A model generated the notes under the pieces. It was given only the letters and a program-made list of their open reading frames with translations, was not told where the DNA came from and searched no databases. The position numbers and the translations under genes were made by a program. A stretch of DNA of 64,000 bases from the NCBI RefSeq assembly GCF_032163395.1, contig NZ_CP119968.1, positions 4,676,001-4,740,000 on the forward strand, written 5' to 3'. This document shows, piece by piece, positions 53,434 through 62,256 of this stretch; the first letter of the stretch is position 1; each line of letters opens with the position of its first letter. This DNA comes from Gloeocapsopsis dulcis. GTDB lineage: Bacteria > Cyanobacteriota > Cyanobacteriia > Cyanobacteriales > Chroococcidiopsidaceae.

Positions 53434-55220
53434 CAACGAAATCTGCGTCTTCTCTCCCCACTTGGCGGTACTTACTTGAGTTAATTCGCTACAAACCTGT
53501 GTTTTACCTTGCCAACGGGTTGTTAGCGAGTGGTTTATACTATTTCTTTCTTTTAATACCTGGACTGATTGTCCGCGAGGTTTTCGATACCATCACACTC
53601 CAAACAACCGCAGGGTTAAATGTCTGGACATTGCTGGCTTTGTTAGTGGGAAATATAGTTGCGCAGCAAACATTCATGTTGATTGGTGTCACTGCTGATG
53701 GCGTGTTTAGGATGTACGTTGCAACTCTACTGCGCAAGCATTTACTCGCTCGTATCTGGAAACGACCAGGCGCACAAGCATTACCAGGCTCATCTGGAGA
53801 AGCGATCTCCCGTTTTCGGGATGATATTGAGGCAATCCTCAATTTTTTAACGTATTCCTTCGACCCTGTGGCTCAAAGTTTAGCAATTGTCATTGGCTTA
53901 ATTATCCTAGCTCGGATTAACTTCTGGTTGTCGCTGTTGGTGTTTGCGCCTTTGGTGGTGACAGTTGCGACGATCAACATCGCCAGCAAGCGCATCCGCA
54001 ACTACCGACAAGCAAATCAGGAAGCGATCGGGGGAGTGACAGGGTTATTAGGCGAGATATTCGCAGCAGTACAAGCAATTCAGGTGGCTGGTACCCAAAA
54101 GCGGGTTGTGGAATATTTTGAGCGAGTCAATGAAGTGCGCCGTCAAGCTGCTCTCAAAGATTTGTTACTCGGACAGATACTGAATTCATTTTTGACCAAT
54201 CTAGCAAATTTGGGTACAGCTATTTTGCTGTTGGCAGCGGCTGGGATGATGCAGAATACGGCAGGAAATACTTTAACCGTCGGTGATTTTACGTTATTTG
54301 TTTCCTATCTGGGGGAGTTTACAGTAATTGCCGGCTTTTTTGGTTCCTCTTTAACTCTTTACTTTCAAACTGAGGTTTCGCTATTGCGACTGATTGAATT
54401 GATACCTGGCGTGCCGCCTTTAAGTTTAGTTCAACACGACAAAGTTTATCTTCAAGGTCAGTTACCTCCATTGCCCAATCCTCCCCAGATAGTAAATCCT
54501 TTGGCAACGCTGAATATGAGGAACTTAAGCTATTGCTACCCTGGGACAACGTGCGGTATTGCGCAGGTGAATTTGATTTTGAAAAAAGGGACTTTGACGG
54601 TAGTCACTGGGCGGATTGGTTCGGGTAAGAGTACTTTATTGCGGGTGCTGTTGGGGTTGTTACCCAAACAGACAGGGGAAATTTTCTGGAATCATCAGCA
54701 AGTTGTAGACCCAGCGGCTTTTTTTATGCCACCGCGTTGTGCTTATACTGCCCAAGTGCCGCAACTGTTTAGCGAAACGTTACGCGATAATATTTTGCTG
54801 GGACTGCCGGAGAATCAAGTCGATTTGGCAGGTGCGATTCATTCGGCGGTGATGGAACCCGATGTTGCTAATTTAGAACATGGCTTAGATACTATGATCG
54901 GGCCTAGGGGCACTAAGCTTTCTGGGGGTCAGGTTCAGCGAACAGCGGCGGCACGGATGTTTGTCCGCCAGCCTGAGTTATTGGTGTTTGACGATCTCTC
55001 TAGTGCTTTGGATGTGGAAACCGAACGCAGTTTATGGCAGCGCCTGTTGGCAACCGACAAGTTTACTTGTTTGGCTGTCTCGCATCGTCAGGTTGCTTTA
55101 CGTCACGCTGACCATATTATTGTTCTTAAGGATGGTCGCGTTGAAGCTAGCGGGAAACTGGAACAGTTGCTGGCAACCTGTGCAGAAATGCAGCGTCTCT
55201 GGTCTGAAGATTTAGGGTAA
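53430..55220 (+). CDS. ABC half-transporter, exporter fold (subunit 2, degenerate catalytic Glu)
   Basis: 596 residues, same plan as subunit 1. Walker A VVTGRIGSGKSTLLRVLLGL, signature GTKLSGGQVQRTAAARM (canonical), Walker B LLVFDDLSSALD in which Asp replaces the catalytic Glu, and switch His in CLAVSHRQVALRHAD. Each ATP site uses Walker A/B of one subunit and the signature of the other. The canonical site therefore pairs subunit 1 Walker residues with LSGGQ here; the degenerate site pairs this DD Walker B with LSAGQ of subunit 1. Such asymmetry is known for heterodimeric exporters. The N-terminal AYTNLGLL-type span region holds the substrate path but gives no substrate. Confidence 0.9.
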   Translation: MTTKSASSLPTWRYLLELIRYKPVFYLANGLLASGLYYFFLLIPGLIVREVFDTITLQTTAGLNVWTLLALLVGNIVAQQTFMLIGVTADGVFRMYVATLLRKHLLARIWKRPGAQALPGSSGEAISRFRDDIEAILNFLTYSFDPVAQSLAIVIGLIILARINFWLSLLVFAPLVVTVATINIASKRIRNYRQANQEAIGGVTGLLGEIFAAVQAIQVAGTQKRVVEYFERVNEVRRQAALKDLLLGQILNSFLTNLANLGTAILLLAAAGMMQNTAGNTLTVGDFTLFVSYLGEFTVIAGFFGSSLTLYFQTEVSLLRLIELIPGVPPLSLVQHDKVYLQGQLPPLPNPPQIVNPLATLNMRNLSYCYPGTTCGIAQVNLILKKGTLTVVTGRIGSGKSTLLRVLLGLLPKQTGEIFWNHQQVVDPAAFFMPPRCAYTAQVPQLFSETLRDNILLGLPENQVDLAGAIHSAVMEPDVANLEHGLDTMIGPRGTKLSGGQVQRTAAARMFVRQPELLVFDDLSSALDVETERSLWQRLLATDKFTCLAVSHRQVALRHADHIIVLKDGRVEASGKLEQLLATCAEMQRLWSEDLG

Positions 55221-55292
55221 CCACCTAAAGTATCAGTACAGCGCAATCTCCTTATTGCAAAAGATTCTTAAAAACTTTATAATTCAGCTTGA

Positions 55293-56345
55293 TTGATTTT
55301 CTGTTGCCCAGCAGAGATTGGAACCGTGCCACTAAACACAGCAAGGACAATCAATACGACAGAATATGATGCGCTTTGGCAAGAAGCCTTTGAATGTGGT
55401 GAAGTCTCTTGGCAGTGGAATGATTTTGAGCGACGACAGAGTATACCAAAGCAGTTGGGGCAAGGGGAAGTCAGAGTAATTGAGCTATACTCGGGACTCA
55501 GTATCAACATTATCACGTATCAATTTTGGCGTCCTCTGCTGCTGGACTATCATTATATTGGCAAGGAGGGAATGCTGTTATCCAATTTCTACTTAGCAGG
55601 AAATCGCCACATCATCAACCCAGGGATTCAGTTGGAAGAAGATCGAGCAGAAACTCCTGGTGAAAACTGCTTGTGCTACATCAAAGAAGCACGATCAATT
55701 GAGTATTTCCCCGCCGAACAACCCCTCAAGAGCTTGGGAATTGAAGTAGATTTAGATCGGTTGCGGTCGTTTGGCATCGCGTGGGATAATGCCCCATCCC
55801 CACTGCGATTGTTGATGGAGGGAAAGTGTGCAAACAGCTTTCATCAAACTCTCAATCAAAGTACACCCGTGATGCAACAGGTACTCCAGCAAATTATTCA
55901 CTGTCCCTATCAAGGGGCGCTCAAGCGGATGTATCTGGAAAGTAAAGTATTAGAACTACTAGTGTTGCAGTTTCATCAATTGCTAGGGAAGCAGAAACTA
56001 TCCTCTTCAACCTTGAGCTTTCACTCTACAGATATTGAGAGACTGCATTTAGCAAAAGCGATTCTTCAACAAGAAATGAAACATCCTCCTGCATTACTTG
56101 ACTTGGCTAAACTTGTGGGGCTGAATGATTTTAAGCTCAAGCAGGGTTTTCGACACTTGTTTGGGACTACAGTGTTTGGCTATTTGCAGACCTGTCGGAT
56201 GGAACAAGCCCAGCAGTTGTTGAGCGATCGCTCCTTAAGTATTGCGGAAATTGCCCAACGCGTAGGGTATGCCAGTGCAAGTCAGTTTTGTCATGCGTTT
56301 AAGCGGTACGCGGGCATGAAGCCAAGCGATTACCGCCGCTATTAG
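55293..56345 (+). CDS. AraC-family transcriptional regulator
   Basis: A 350-residue regulator; C-terminal AraC DNA-binding domain with two HTH motifs: HPPALLDLAKLVGLNDFKLKQGFRHLFG and LSIAEIAQRVGYASASQFCHAFKRYAGMKPSDYRRY. The N-terminal domain is a long ligand or partner-sensing part (about 240 residues). The start is uncertain: TTG 55293 or GTG 55326; either gives a similar fold. It is the only intact AraC gene in the island and lies 70 bp after the ABC pair on the same strand. Siderophore-responsive AraC regulators (PchR type) beside receptors are common in cyanobacteria; direct control here is inference. Its 3' end matches two decayed fragments at 44313-44405 and 45628-45735. Confidence 0.9.
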   Translation: MIFCCPAEIGTVPLNTARTINTTEYDALWQEAFECGEVSWQWNDFERRQSIPKQLGQGEVRVIELYSGLSINIITYQFWRPLLLDYHYIGKEGMLLSNFYLAGNRHIINPGIQLEEDRAETPGENCLCYIKEARSIEYFPAEQPLKSLGIEVDLDRLRSFGIAWDNAPSPLRLLMEGKCANSFHQTLNQSTPVMQQVLQQIIHCPYQGALKRMYLESKVLELLVLQFHQLLGKQKLSSSTLSFHSTDIERLHLAKAILQQEMKHPPALLDLAKLVGLNDFKLKQGFRHLFGTTVFGYLQTCRMEQAQQLLSDRSLSIAEIAQRVGYASASQFCHAFKRYAGMKPSDYRRY

Positions 56346-56393
56346 ACTTGTGAAACTTAAAAGGGTTCGAGGGTCAGGGAATTCCCAATGTGT

Positions 56394-57170
56394 TCAGTAA
56401 GCACCATTATTCTTTGGTGCAATAACAACTCCGATTGTTTTCACAATTACCCATAAGTCAAGCCAAAAGTTGTGAAACTTAACATAGTAAAGATCTATCT
56501 GAATCCTCCGGTTATAAGGAATATCGTTGCGTCCTGATACCTGCCACAATCCGGTAATTCCTGGTTTAATCGTCAAAACTTTGTCGATATGAGAACCATA
56601 CATATGCAATTCCTGAGCTACCAAAGGGCGAGGACCAACAACACTCATATCTCCTTTAAGGACATTCCAAAATTGGGGGAACTCATCAAGGCTAGTTAAT
56701 CGTAAAAAGCGACCTATTTTTGTAATTCTTGGGTCTTGTTTTAGCTTAAAATTGTCTGCAAATTCTTGCCGCAGATGAGGCGATGTTGCCATGAGTTCTA
56801 ATAACATCTCATCAGCGTTCGTTACCATTGTCCGGAATTTGATACATCCAAATGACTTGTAGTTTTTTCCAACTCGCTCCTGGATGTAAAACACTGGTCC
56901 TTCTGAACTATAAGCAATGATTAATGCTAACAGCAGATAAACCGGAGAAAATAAAATCAGAACCGACAGAGAGAAGATCACGTCAAATAGTCTTTTAACA
57001 AACTCTCGACTGACAAAATCAAGCGATGTTGTGACGAACAGCTTTTTAGCAGATGAGAAGAAGAGGGGTCGAAACAACGTTCTACTTTTATCGCTAGGCG
57101 ATCGCTTCTGAAGACCAGATTGCACGAAAGCCCGTAATCTTTTGCCTGAGAGGAGCGAATGGGCAGTCAT
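56394..57170 (-). CDS. Bacterial sugar transferase (WbaP/CpsA type), polysaccharide initiation
   Basis: Transfers a sugar-1-phosphate to undecaprenyl phosphate to start an exopolysaccharide or O-antigen unit. I start at ATG 57170 (258 residues), after AAGGAG at good spacing; the frame opens 27 bp earlier. One N-terminal span (DVIFSLSVLILFSPVYLLLALIIAY) precedes the catalytic domain: VFYIQERVGKNYKSFGCIKFRTM, DPRITKIGRFLRLTSLDEFPQFWNVLKGDMSVVGPRP and GITGLWQVSGRNDIPYNRRI, the standard order. The long N-terminal part lacks the four extra spans of full-length WbaP. A GT4 gene lies upstream on the same strand; a second enzyme of this family is at 60334. Substrate unknown. Confidence 0.92.
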   Translation of the reverse strand: MTAHSLLSGKRLRAFVQSGLQKRSPSDKSRTLFRPLFFSSAKKLFVTTSLDFVSREFVKRLFDVIFSLSVLILFSPVYLLLALIIAYSSEGPVFYIQERVGKNYKSFGCIKFRTMVTNADEMLLELMATSPHLRQEFADNFKLKQDPRITKIGRFLRLTSLDEFPQFWNVLKGDMSVVGPRPLVAQELHMYGSHIDKVLTIKPGITGLWQVSGRNDIPYNRRIQIDLYYVKFHNFWLDLWVIVKTIGVVIAPKNNGAY

Positions 57171-57305
57171 TTTACTCCTTAACAATCCACACCACACCTA
57201 GTCATGATTTTAAAGCCTGATAATGCAAGATAGCTCGGATGCAATCCCAACAATCCTAAAATAGGAATTAGAGATTAGGGAAGAACCAAGAGCGAGCACA
57301 GTACT

Positions 57306-58463
57306 TTAATCTGAACAACTTTGGTTTTTTGTCAAGCGATCTTGCCACGAGTTGTGTAAAAACGCAAGGAACTTCTCACTAAACACATCAGCAGCGAACT
57401 GAGTAGCGTGAGTACGAATCCACTCAGGCTGAAATGCTTTCTGATAGACTTCAAACTTTTCGATCGCTTCCATTAAAGCTGCTTCTGTTTGGGTTGAAAA
57501 GAATATACCAGTTCCTGTGTCTGGATGTTGCCAAATTGAGCGTACAGTTTCTAATGCTCCTCCTGCTCCATAAGCAATGATTGGAGTACCACAAGCTTGT
57601 GCTTCTACAAGGGCAATGCCAAAATCTTCACAAGCTGCATAAACAAATGCTTTAGCCGCAGCCATATACTGCTCAACGACTTCATTTGGCTGTGCTCCTA
57701 GTACTTGAACATTCGATTGTGCTAGATTGCGAATTTGTGCGAGTTCTGGTCCAGTACCAATAACGACTAAAGGTTTTTTGAGCTGGTTAAAAGCACGCAC
57801 AATCAAAGATACTTGTTTGTAACTGACTAAGCGGGAAACGGTTAAATAAAAGTCTTGTTTCTCACTGACAAAGGGAAACCGTTCGATGTCTACTGGTGGG
57901 TAAATCACGGTTGCAGGACGGCGATAGCATCGCCAAATGCGACGTGCAGTATTTTGTGAGTTGGCAACGAAGTAATCGACTCGATTTGCACTCAATGCAT
58001 CCCATTGGCGCATTTGGTGGAGTAAGTACCGTGTTAACACTCCTGGCAATCCCTGACCGATACGGTTACTGCGTAAATAATCAAAAGTCAGTTCCCAAGC
58101 AAACCGCATTGGAGTATGACAGTAGCAAATATGCATCTGTTCTGGGCTAGTTAAAACTCCTTTGGCAACGGTGTGGGAAGAGGAAATGATCGCATCATAA
58201 GCACGTAAATCTAACTGTTCGATCGCTAGTGGTAACAACGGTAGATATTTCTGTACGCCATTGCGCGCAAAAGGCAGGTGCTGCAAAAATGTCGTTCCAA
58301 TCGCACGTTGAAATAAATAGCTGTCGGGATTAGTTGATTCAAAGTCAATCAAGGCATACAAATCCGCATCAATGTGCTTGAGGATTTCTTGGACTACGAG
58401 TTCTGAACCACCAGTCGCCTTGGGTGTTAACCACTCATGGACAAGTGCATATTGTAAAGGCAT
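57306..58463 (-). CDS. Family 4 glycosyltransferase
   Basis: A 385-residue GT-B-fold retaining glycosyltransferase for polysaccharide assembly. N-terminal HEWLTPKATGGSELVVQEIL, the acceptor region FLQHLPFARNGVQKYLPLLPLAIEQLDL, then the donor-binding C-terminal lobe VSRLVSYKQVSLIVRAFNQLKKPLVVIGTGPEL and the E-x7-E region AACEDFGIALVEAQACGTPIIAYGAGGALETV. The donor and product cannot be read. It lies 135 bp upstream of the sugar transferase gene on the same strand and may be in one unit with it. Start ATG 58463 gives MPLQYALVHEWLTPKATGG. Confidence 0.92.
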   Translation of the reverse strand: MPLQYALVHEWLTPKATGGSELVVQEILKHIDADLYALIDFESTNPDSYLFQRAIGTTFLQHLPFARNGVQKYLPLLPLAIEQLDLRAYDAIISSSHTVAKGVLTSPEQMHICYCHTPMRFAWELTFDYLRSNRIGQGLPGVLTRYLLHQMRQWDALSANRVDYFVANSQNTARRIWRCYRRPATVIYPPVDIERFPFVSEKQDFYLTVSRLVSYKQVSLIVRAFNQLKKPLVVIGTGPELAQIRNLAQSNVQVLGAQPNEVVEQYMAAAKAFVYAACEDFGIALVEAQACGTPIIAYGAGGALETVRSIWQHPDTGTGIFFSTQTEAALMEAIEKFEVYQKAFQPEWIRTHATQFAADVFSEKFLAFLHNSWQDRLTKNQSCSD

Positions 58464-58617
58464 TAATAACTAAGATTTGGAGAATACAGGAGCTTTTCTG
58501 CTTTGTATTGAGTAATCGAGGGCATGACGTTTTCACTCAAAAATAAGTTCCAAGCAAATGACGCAACCTGATAATCTCATAGAAAATGACTCTAGAAGCA
58601 CAAGGAACCAAATAAAA

Positions 58618-59562
58618 ATGCGAATTTTAATTATGGGTGGTACGCGGTTTATTGGTGTGTACCTCACACGGCTACTTGTCGCCCAAGGACATGAGGTTGT
58701 ATTGTTTAATCGCGGTAATCGACCAGCACCAGTTGCCGGAATTGCACAAATTACGGGCGATCGCACAAACCCTAATAACCTCAAGGAAAAACTAGCCCAA
58801 GAACATTTTGATGCCATTTTTGATAATAATGGGCGAGAACTCAGCGATACCCAACCCTTGGCAGAGATCTTTCAAAACCGAGTCCAGCATTTTATCTATA
58901 TGAGTTCAGCAGGGGTTTATTTGCCTTCTGACCAAATGCCGCATCAAGAAGGTGATGCTGTCGATCCCAAAAGCCGCCATCGGGGTAAGCACGAGACAGA
59001 AGCTTTTATTGCCAAGCTGGGTTTACCTTTTACTGCAATTCGTCCAACTTATATTTATGGTCCGCAAAACTACAACGACTTAGAGAACTGGTTTTTTGAT
59101 CGCATCGTTCGCGATCGCCCGATTCCCATTCCTGGAAATGGATTACACATAACTCAATTTGGTCATGTCTCCGATTTAGCACAAGCGATGTGTCAAATTT
59201 TAGGTTCCACGCAAGCCATTGGTGAAATTTACAATGTATCAGGCGATCGCTATGTGACTTTTGATGGGCTGGCACGGGCGTGTGCTGTGGCAGCTGGCAA
59301 ATCAAGTGAAGCATTACAAATTGTGCATTACGATCCGAAAAAGTTCGATTTTGGTAAGCGAAAAGCTTTTCCGATGCGCTTACAGCACTTTTTTACTGCA
59401 GTAGATAAAGCAAAAGCTCAGCTTAACTGGCAGCCAAAATACGATTTGATTTCCGGTTTAAAAGATTCGTTTCACAATGATTATCTCACTTCAGGTGGGG
59501 ATACCGCAGAAGTCGATTTTTCGGTTGATGATGAAATTTTGTCTGTTGCAGGTAATAAGTAA
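58618..59562 (+). CDS. NAD-dependent epimerase/dehydratase, CSP41-like
   Basis: A 314-residue SDR-fold protein; I start at ATG 58618 (MRILIMGGTRFIGVYLTRLL), since 20 residues before it do not match the family. The Gly motif GGTRFIG and the SSAGVY, YGPQNY and W-rich C-terminal region are those of the CSP41b/atypical SDR branch, whose plant members bind RNA and act in chloroplast stability and transcription; cyanobacterial homologues are widespread. The catalytic YxxxK is not in the usual form, in line with an RNA- or protein-binding rather than enzymatic role. Its last 82 bp overlap the convergent pgsA gene. Confidence 0.88.
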   Translation: MRILIMGGTRFIGVYLTRLLVAQGHEVVLFNRGNRPAPVAGIAQITGDRTNPNNLKEKLAQEHFDAIFDNNGRELSDTQPLAEIFQNRVQHFIYMSSAGVYLPSDQMPHQEGDAVDPKSRHRGKHETEAFIAKLGLPFTAIRPTYIYGPQNYNDLENWFFDRIVRDRPIPIPGNGLHITQFGHVSDLAQAMCQILGSTQAIGEIYNVSGDRYVTFDGLARACAVAAGKSSEALQIVHYDPKKFDFGKRKAFPMRLQHFFTAVDKAKAQLNWQPKYDLISGLKDSFHNDYLTSGGDTAEVDFSVDDEILSVAGNK

Positions 59563-60059
59563 ATAACACCAGAAATCAGTGTCAGGGCAACTGCAACCCA
59601 GAAGGCAATTAGGGGAAATTGCCAGTCCACAGGTAAGGGCGCGATCAAAAGTGCGATCGCCGCTATTTGGCTAACCGTTTTCAGTTTGCCCCAGAAGTTG
59701 GCTCCAGCGATCGCGGTGTTACCAGTCAAACTAGGAGTTACTCGCCAACCTGCTATAGTTAACTCCCGTGCCAAAATCAGAAATACTCCCCATGTGGGAA
59801 CTTGTCCTAGTTTATTCAAAGCTAGCAAAGGTGCAAGTATCAGTAGTTTATCGACTAAGGGGTCGAGAAATTTTCCCAGTTCCGTAATTTGATTCAGTCG
59901 GCGGGCAAGGTAGCCATCAACCCAATCAGTCAGCGCCGCAATCAGAAAAATGACTACACTCAGCCAACGAGTTTCTGGTGTAGGATTTTCCAAGTAGTAC
60001 AGTAATATTGGTAACACTAATAGACGGGACAGTGTCACCCAAGTAGGCAAAGTAATCAC
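59481..60059 (-). CDS. pgsA: CDP-diacylglycerol--glycerol-3-phosphate 3-phosphatidyltransferase
   Basis: Makes phosphatidylglycerol phosphate, precursor of the phosphatidylglycerol needed in thylakoids. A 192-residue membrane enzyme with the CDP-alcohol phosphatidyltransferase signature DGYLARRLNQITELGKFLDPLVDKL (DG..AR........G...D...D) and several spans. The C-terminal tail STEKSTSAVSPPEVR is read antisense to the last ~27 codons of the CSP41-like gene: an 82-bp coding overlap of two convergent genes. Both ends look natural, though the pgsA tail beyond the last span is longer than needed. Start ATG 60059. Confidence 0.93.
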   Translation of the reverse strand: MITLPTWVTLSRLLVLPILLYYLENPTPETRWLSVVIFLIAALTDWVDGYLARRLNQITELGKFLDPLVDKLLILAPLLALNKLGQVPTWGVFLILARELTIAGWRVTPSLTGNTAIAGANFWGKLKTVSQIAAIALLIAPLPVDWQFPLIAFWVAVALTLISGVIYLLPATDKISSSTEKSTSAVSPPEVR

Positions 60060-60333
60060 AGAGGTTAAGAATTAGAGGTCAAGGGTTAGGGTATTATAAG
60101 ATGCTTGCCTAAAGGTCAAAAAATATAATTTTTCTATCTTGTGTACTTTGTCTTTTTAAAAGCAATAATCTTAGTGCGCTTCATGCAAAGTTTATACTAA
60201 GTGAATTTACCTGACTAATTAATGAAGATTCACCAAAGCCTTACTCAAAAGATTAGCAGAGTAGATTTGAGCAACTATATTTAAAAGTAGCTTACGTAAT
60301 TCTACTGAATTGGAGTGCAAAGTAGTTGTGACA

Positions 60334-61005
60334 ATGTACCAAGCCCAATCTCCAACAGCTTGTCAACCGCCAACACCCAAACTGTTGGTACAGGAAATTC
60401 ACCCCTCTGTTGACTCAGTTTTTAAGCGTTCCTTAGATATTATCGGCAGTGTCGTTGGGCTGCTAATTTTAGCCATTGTGTTTGTCCCAGTGGCGATCGC
60501 CATTAAGTTGGACAGCCCAGGACCTATTTTTTTCCGCCAAGAACGCTACGGACTCCACGGACGTAAGTTCTATATCCGTAAATTTCGCTCGATGGTTGTG
60601 AATGCTGAGCAGTTAAAATCACTTGTGAGTAACGAGGCTTCAGGTCTCATCTTTAAAAACCAACGCGATCCAAGAATCACGCAGGTGGGACGTTTCTTAA
60701 GAAGCTCTAGTTTAGATGAATTACCTCAATTCTGGAATGTCTTAGTAGGCGAAATGAGTTTAGTAGGAACTCGACCGCCAACAGGTGATGAGGTAGCTCA
60801 ATACAACGAACGTCACTGGCAAAGGTTAAATGTCAAACCAGGCTTAACTGGCGAATGGCAAGTTAGTGGTCGTTCTAGCGTTAAAGATTTTGAAGAAGTT
60901 GTCAACCTCGATCTGCGCTATCAACAACAATGGCATCCTTTATACGATTTAGTTATAATTGTCAAGACAATATATGTAATACTTGCTAAAATAGGAGCTT
61001 GTTAG
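60334..61005 (+). CDS. Bacterial sugar transferase (second copy of the family)
   Basis: A 223-residue enzyme of the same family as the one at 56394, with span IIGSVVGLLILAIVFVPVAIAIKL and motifs IFFRQERYGLHGRKFYIRKFRSMV, DPRITQVGRFLRSSSLDELPQFWNVLVGEMSLVGTRPPTGDEV and GLTGEWQVSGRSS. I choose ATG 60334; a TTG at 60310 precedes it. TRPPT here versus GPRPL in the other copy suggests different subfamilies; the TRPPT form resembles enzymes that start colanic-acid-like or EPS units. It is not adjacent to the other copy and has its own upstream region. Confidence 0.92.
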   Translation: MYQAQSPTACQPPTPKLLVQEIHPSVDSVFKRSLDIIGSVVGLLILAIVFVPVAIAIKLDSPGPIFFRQERYGLHGRKFYIRKFRSMVVNAEQLKSLVSNEASGLIFKNQRDPRITQVGRFLRSSSLDELPQFWNVLVGEMSLVGTRPPTGDEVAQYNERHWQRLNVKPGLTGEWQVSGRSSVKDFEEVVNLDLRYQQQWHPLYDLVIIVKTIYVILAKIGAC

Positions 61006-61117
61006 AAAAAGTTAAGAGCTGTAGCCTTAAATCTAAGGTAAATAACAACTATTATTCGTATTCGTTGCTTTGCCATTCAATTACTAGTCCCTAACTCCTC
61101 GCTCCTCGCTCCTTGTT

Positions 61118-62113
61118 CTAACCATGTCGCTGTTGATGCCAACGCCAAGCATGACTAATAATATCTTTTAAATCAGAATATTGTGGTTTCCAACCTAAAA
61201 CTTTTCTAGCTTTCTCGCTACTACCAACTAGAACTGGTGGATCTCCAGGACGGCGATCGCTACTTTCGACTTTGATAGGCTTACCTGTAACAGTTTTAGC
61301 AGTATCGATGACCTGTTTAACTGAAAAGCCATTGCCGTTCCCCAAATTAAATACTGTCGTATCTCCTCCTTGCATTAAATATTCCAAACCAAGAATATGT
61401 GCATCGGCAAGATCTGTTACATGGATATAGTCTCGGACACAAGTTCCATCAGGGGTAGGATAATCTGTACCATAAATTGACACGGACTCTCTTTGACCTA
61501 AAGCCGTTTGCAGAACTAGGGGAATTAAGTGTGTTTCTGGGTTATGATCTTCTCCCAGCAAACCATTAGGATCAGCACCAGCAGCATTGAAATAGCGAAA
61601 ACACACAGATTGCAAACCATATGCTGGACTAAAATCTTTCAGAATGCGTTCCACCATTAATTTAGTGGCACCATAGGGATTAATTGGATTTTGGGGGTGC
61701 TCTTCAGTAATAGGTATTTCATGAGGTACGCCGTAGGTAGCACAAGTAGAGGAAAACACAAACTTATCTACTGATGCTGCAACCATTGCCTCTAGTAGAG
61801 TCAAGGTACCAATTACATTATTGCGATAATACTTAGCAGGTTCTGTAACCGACTCTCCTACGTAAGCGTAAGCAGAAAAGTGCATGACCGCTGCGATTTT
61901 CTTGGTGGCAAACAGTTCGTCTAGTAGCGCTCTGTCGTTAGTATCCCCAACGATTAACTCTACTTGTAACTTCTCTACCAAGTCTCGATGCCCATACACC
62001 AAATTATCAAGAATGACGACTTCATATCCAGCACGTTGTAGTGCCATGACTGCGTGGGAGCCAATGTACCCCGCTCCTCCAGTAACTAAAATTGTTGGCT
62101 TGACTGGTAGCAT
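61118..62113 (-). CDS. galE: UDP-glucose 4-epimerase
   Basis: Interconverts UDP-glucose and UDP-galactose for surface polysaccharides. I start at ATG 62113 (331 residues, [20 protein letters not shown]) because the frame opens 54 bp earlier with no match. Markers: [40 protein letters not shown] with the catalytic Ser, PYGATKLMVERIL (Tyr-x3-Lys) and RYFNAAGADPNGLLGEDHNPETHLIPL. It lies downstream of the SET gene, all on the minus strand, and serves with the sugar transferases and GT4 gene in polysaccharide making. Confidence 0.95.
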   Translation of the reverse strand: MLPVKPTILVTGGAGYIGSHAVMALQRAGYEVVILDNLVYGHRDLVEKLQVELIVGDTNDRALLDELFATKKIAAVMHFSAYAYVGESVTEPAKYYRNNVIGTLTLLEAMVAASVDKFVFSSTCATYGVPHEIPITEEHPQNPINPYGATKLMVERILKDFSPAYGLQSVCFRYFNAAGADPNGLLGEDHNPETHLIPLVLQTALGQRESVSIYGTDYPTPDGTCVRDYIHVTDLADAHILGLEYLMQGGDTTVFNLGNGNGFSVKQVIDTAKTVTGKPIKVESSDRRPGDPPVLVGSSEKARKVLGWKPQYSDLKDIISHAWRWHQQRHG

Positions 62114-62256
62114 TAGTTTTTTTACTTGGCAATTACCTAATTTTGCTGATGGTGAGTATACCTGCAACAGTAATATTATTACACGTTACATTTTCAATAG
62201 CTCTCTGCAAATTGGTAAATACTTCAAAACTAGCTTGGCAGGAATCACTATAGCAT

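Noticed and set aside
56355-56395. Possible tRNA 3' part (AGGGTTCGAGGGTC)
   Set aside because: A T-loop-like word alone; no matching acceptor, D or anticodon arm could be assembled.
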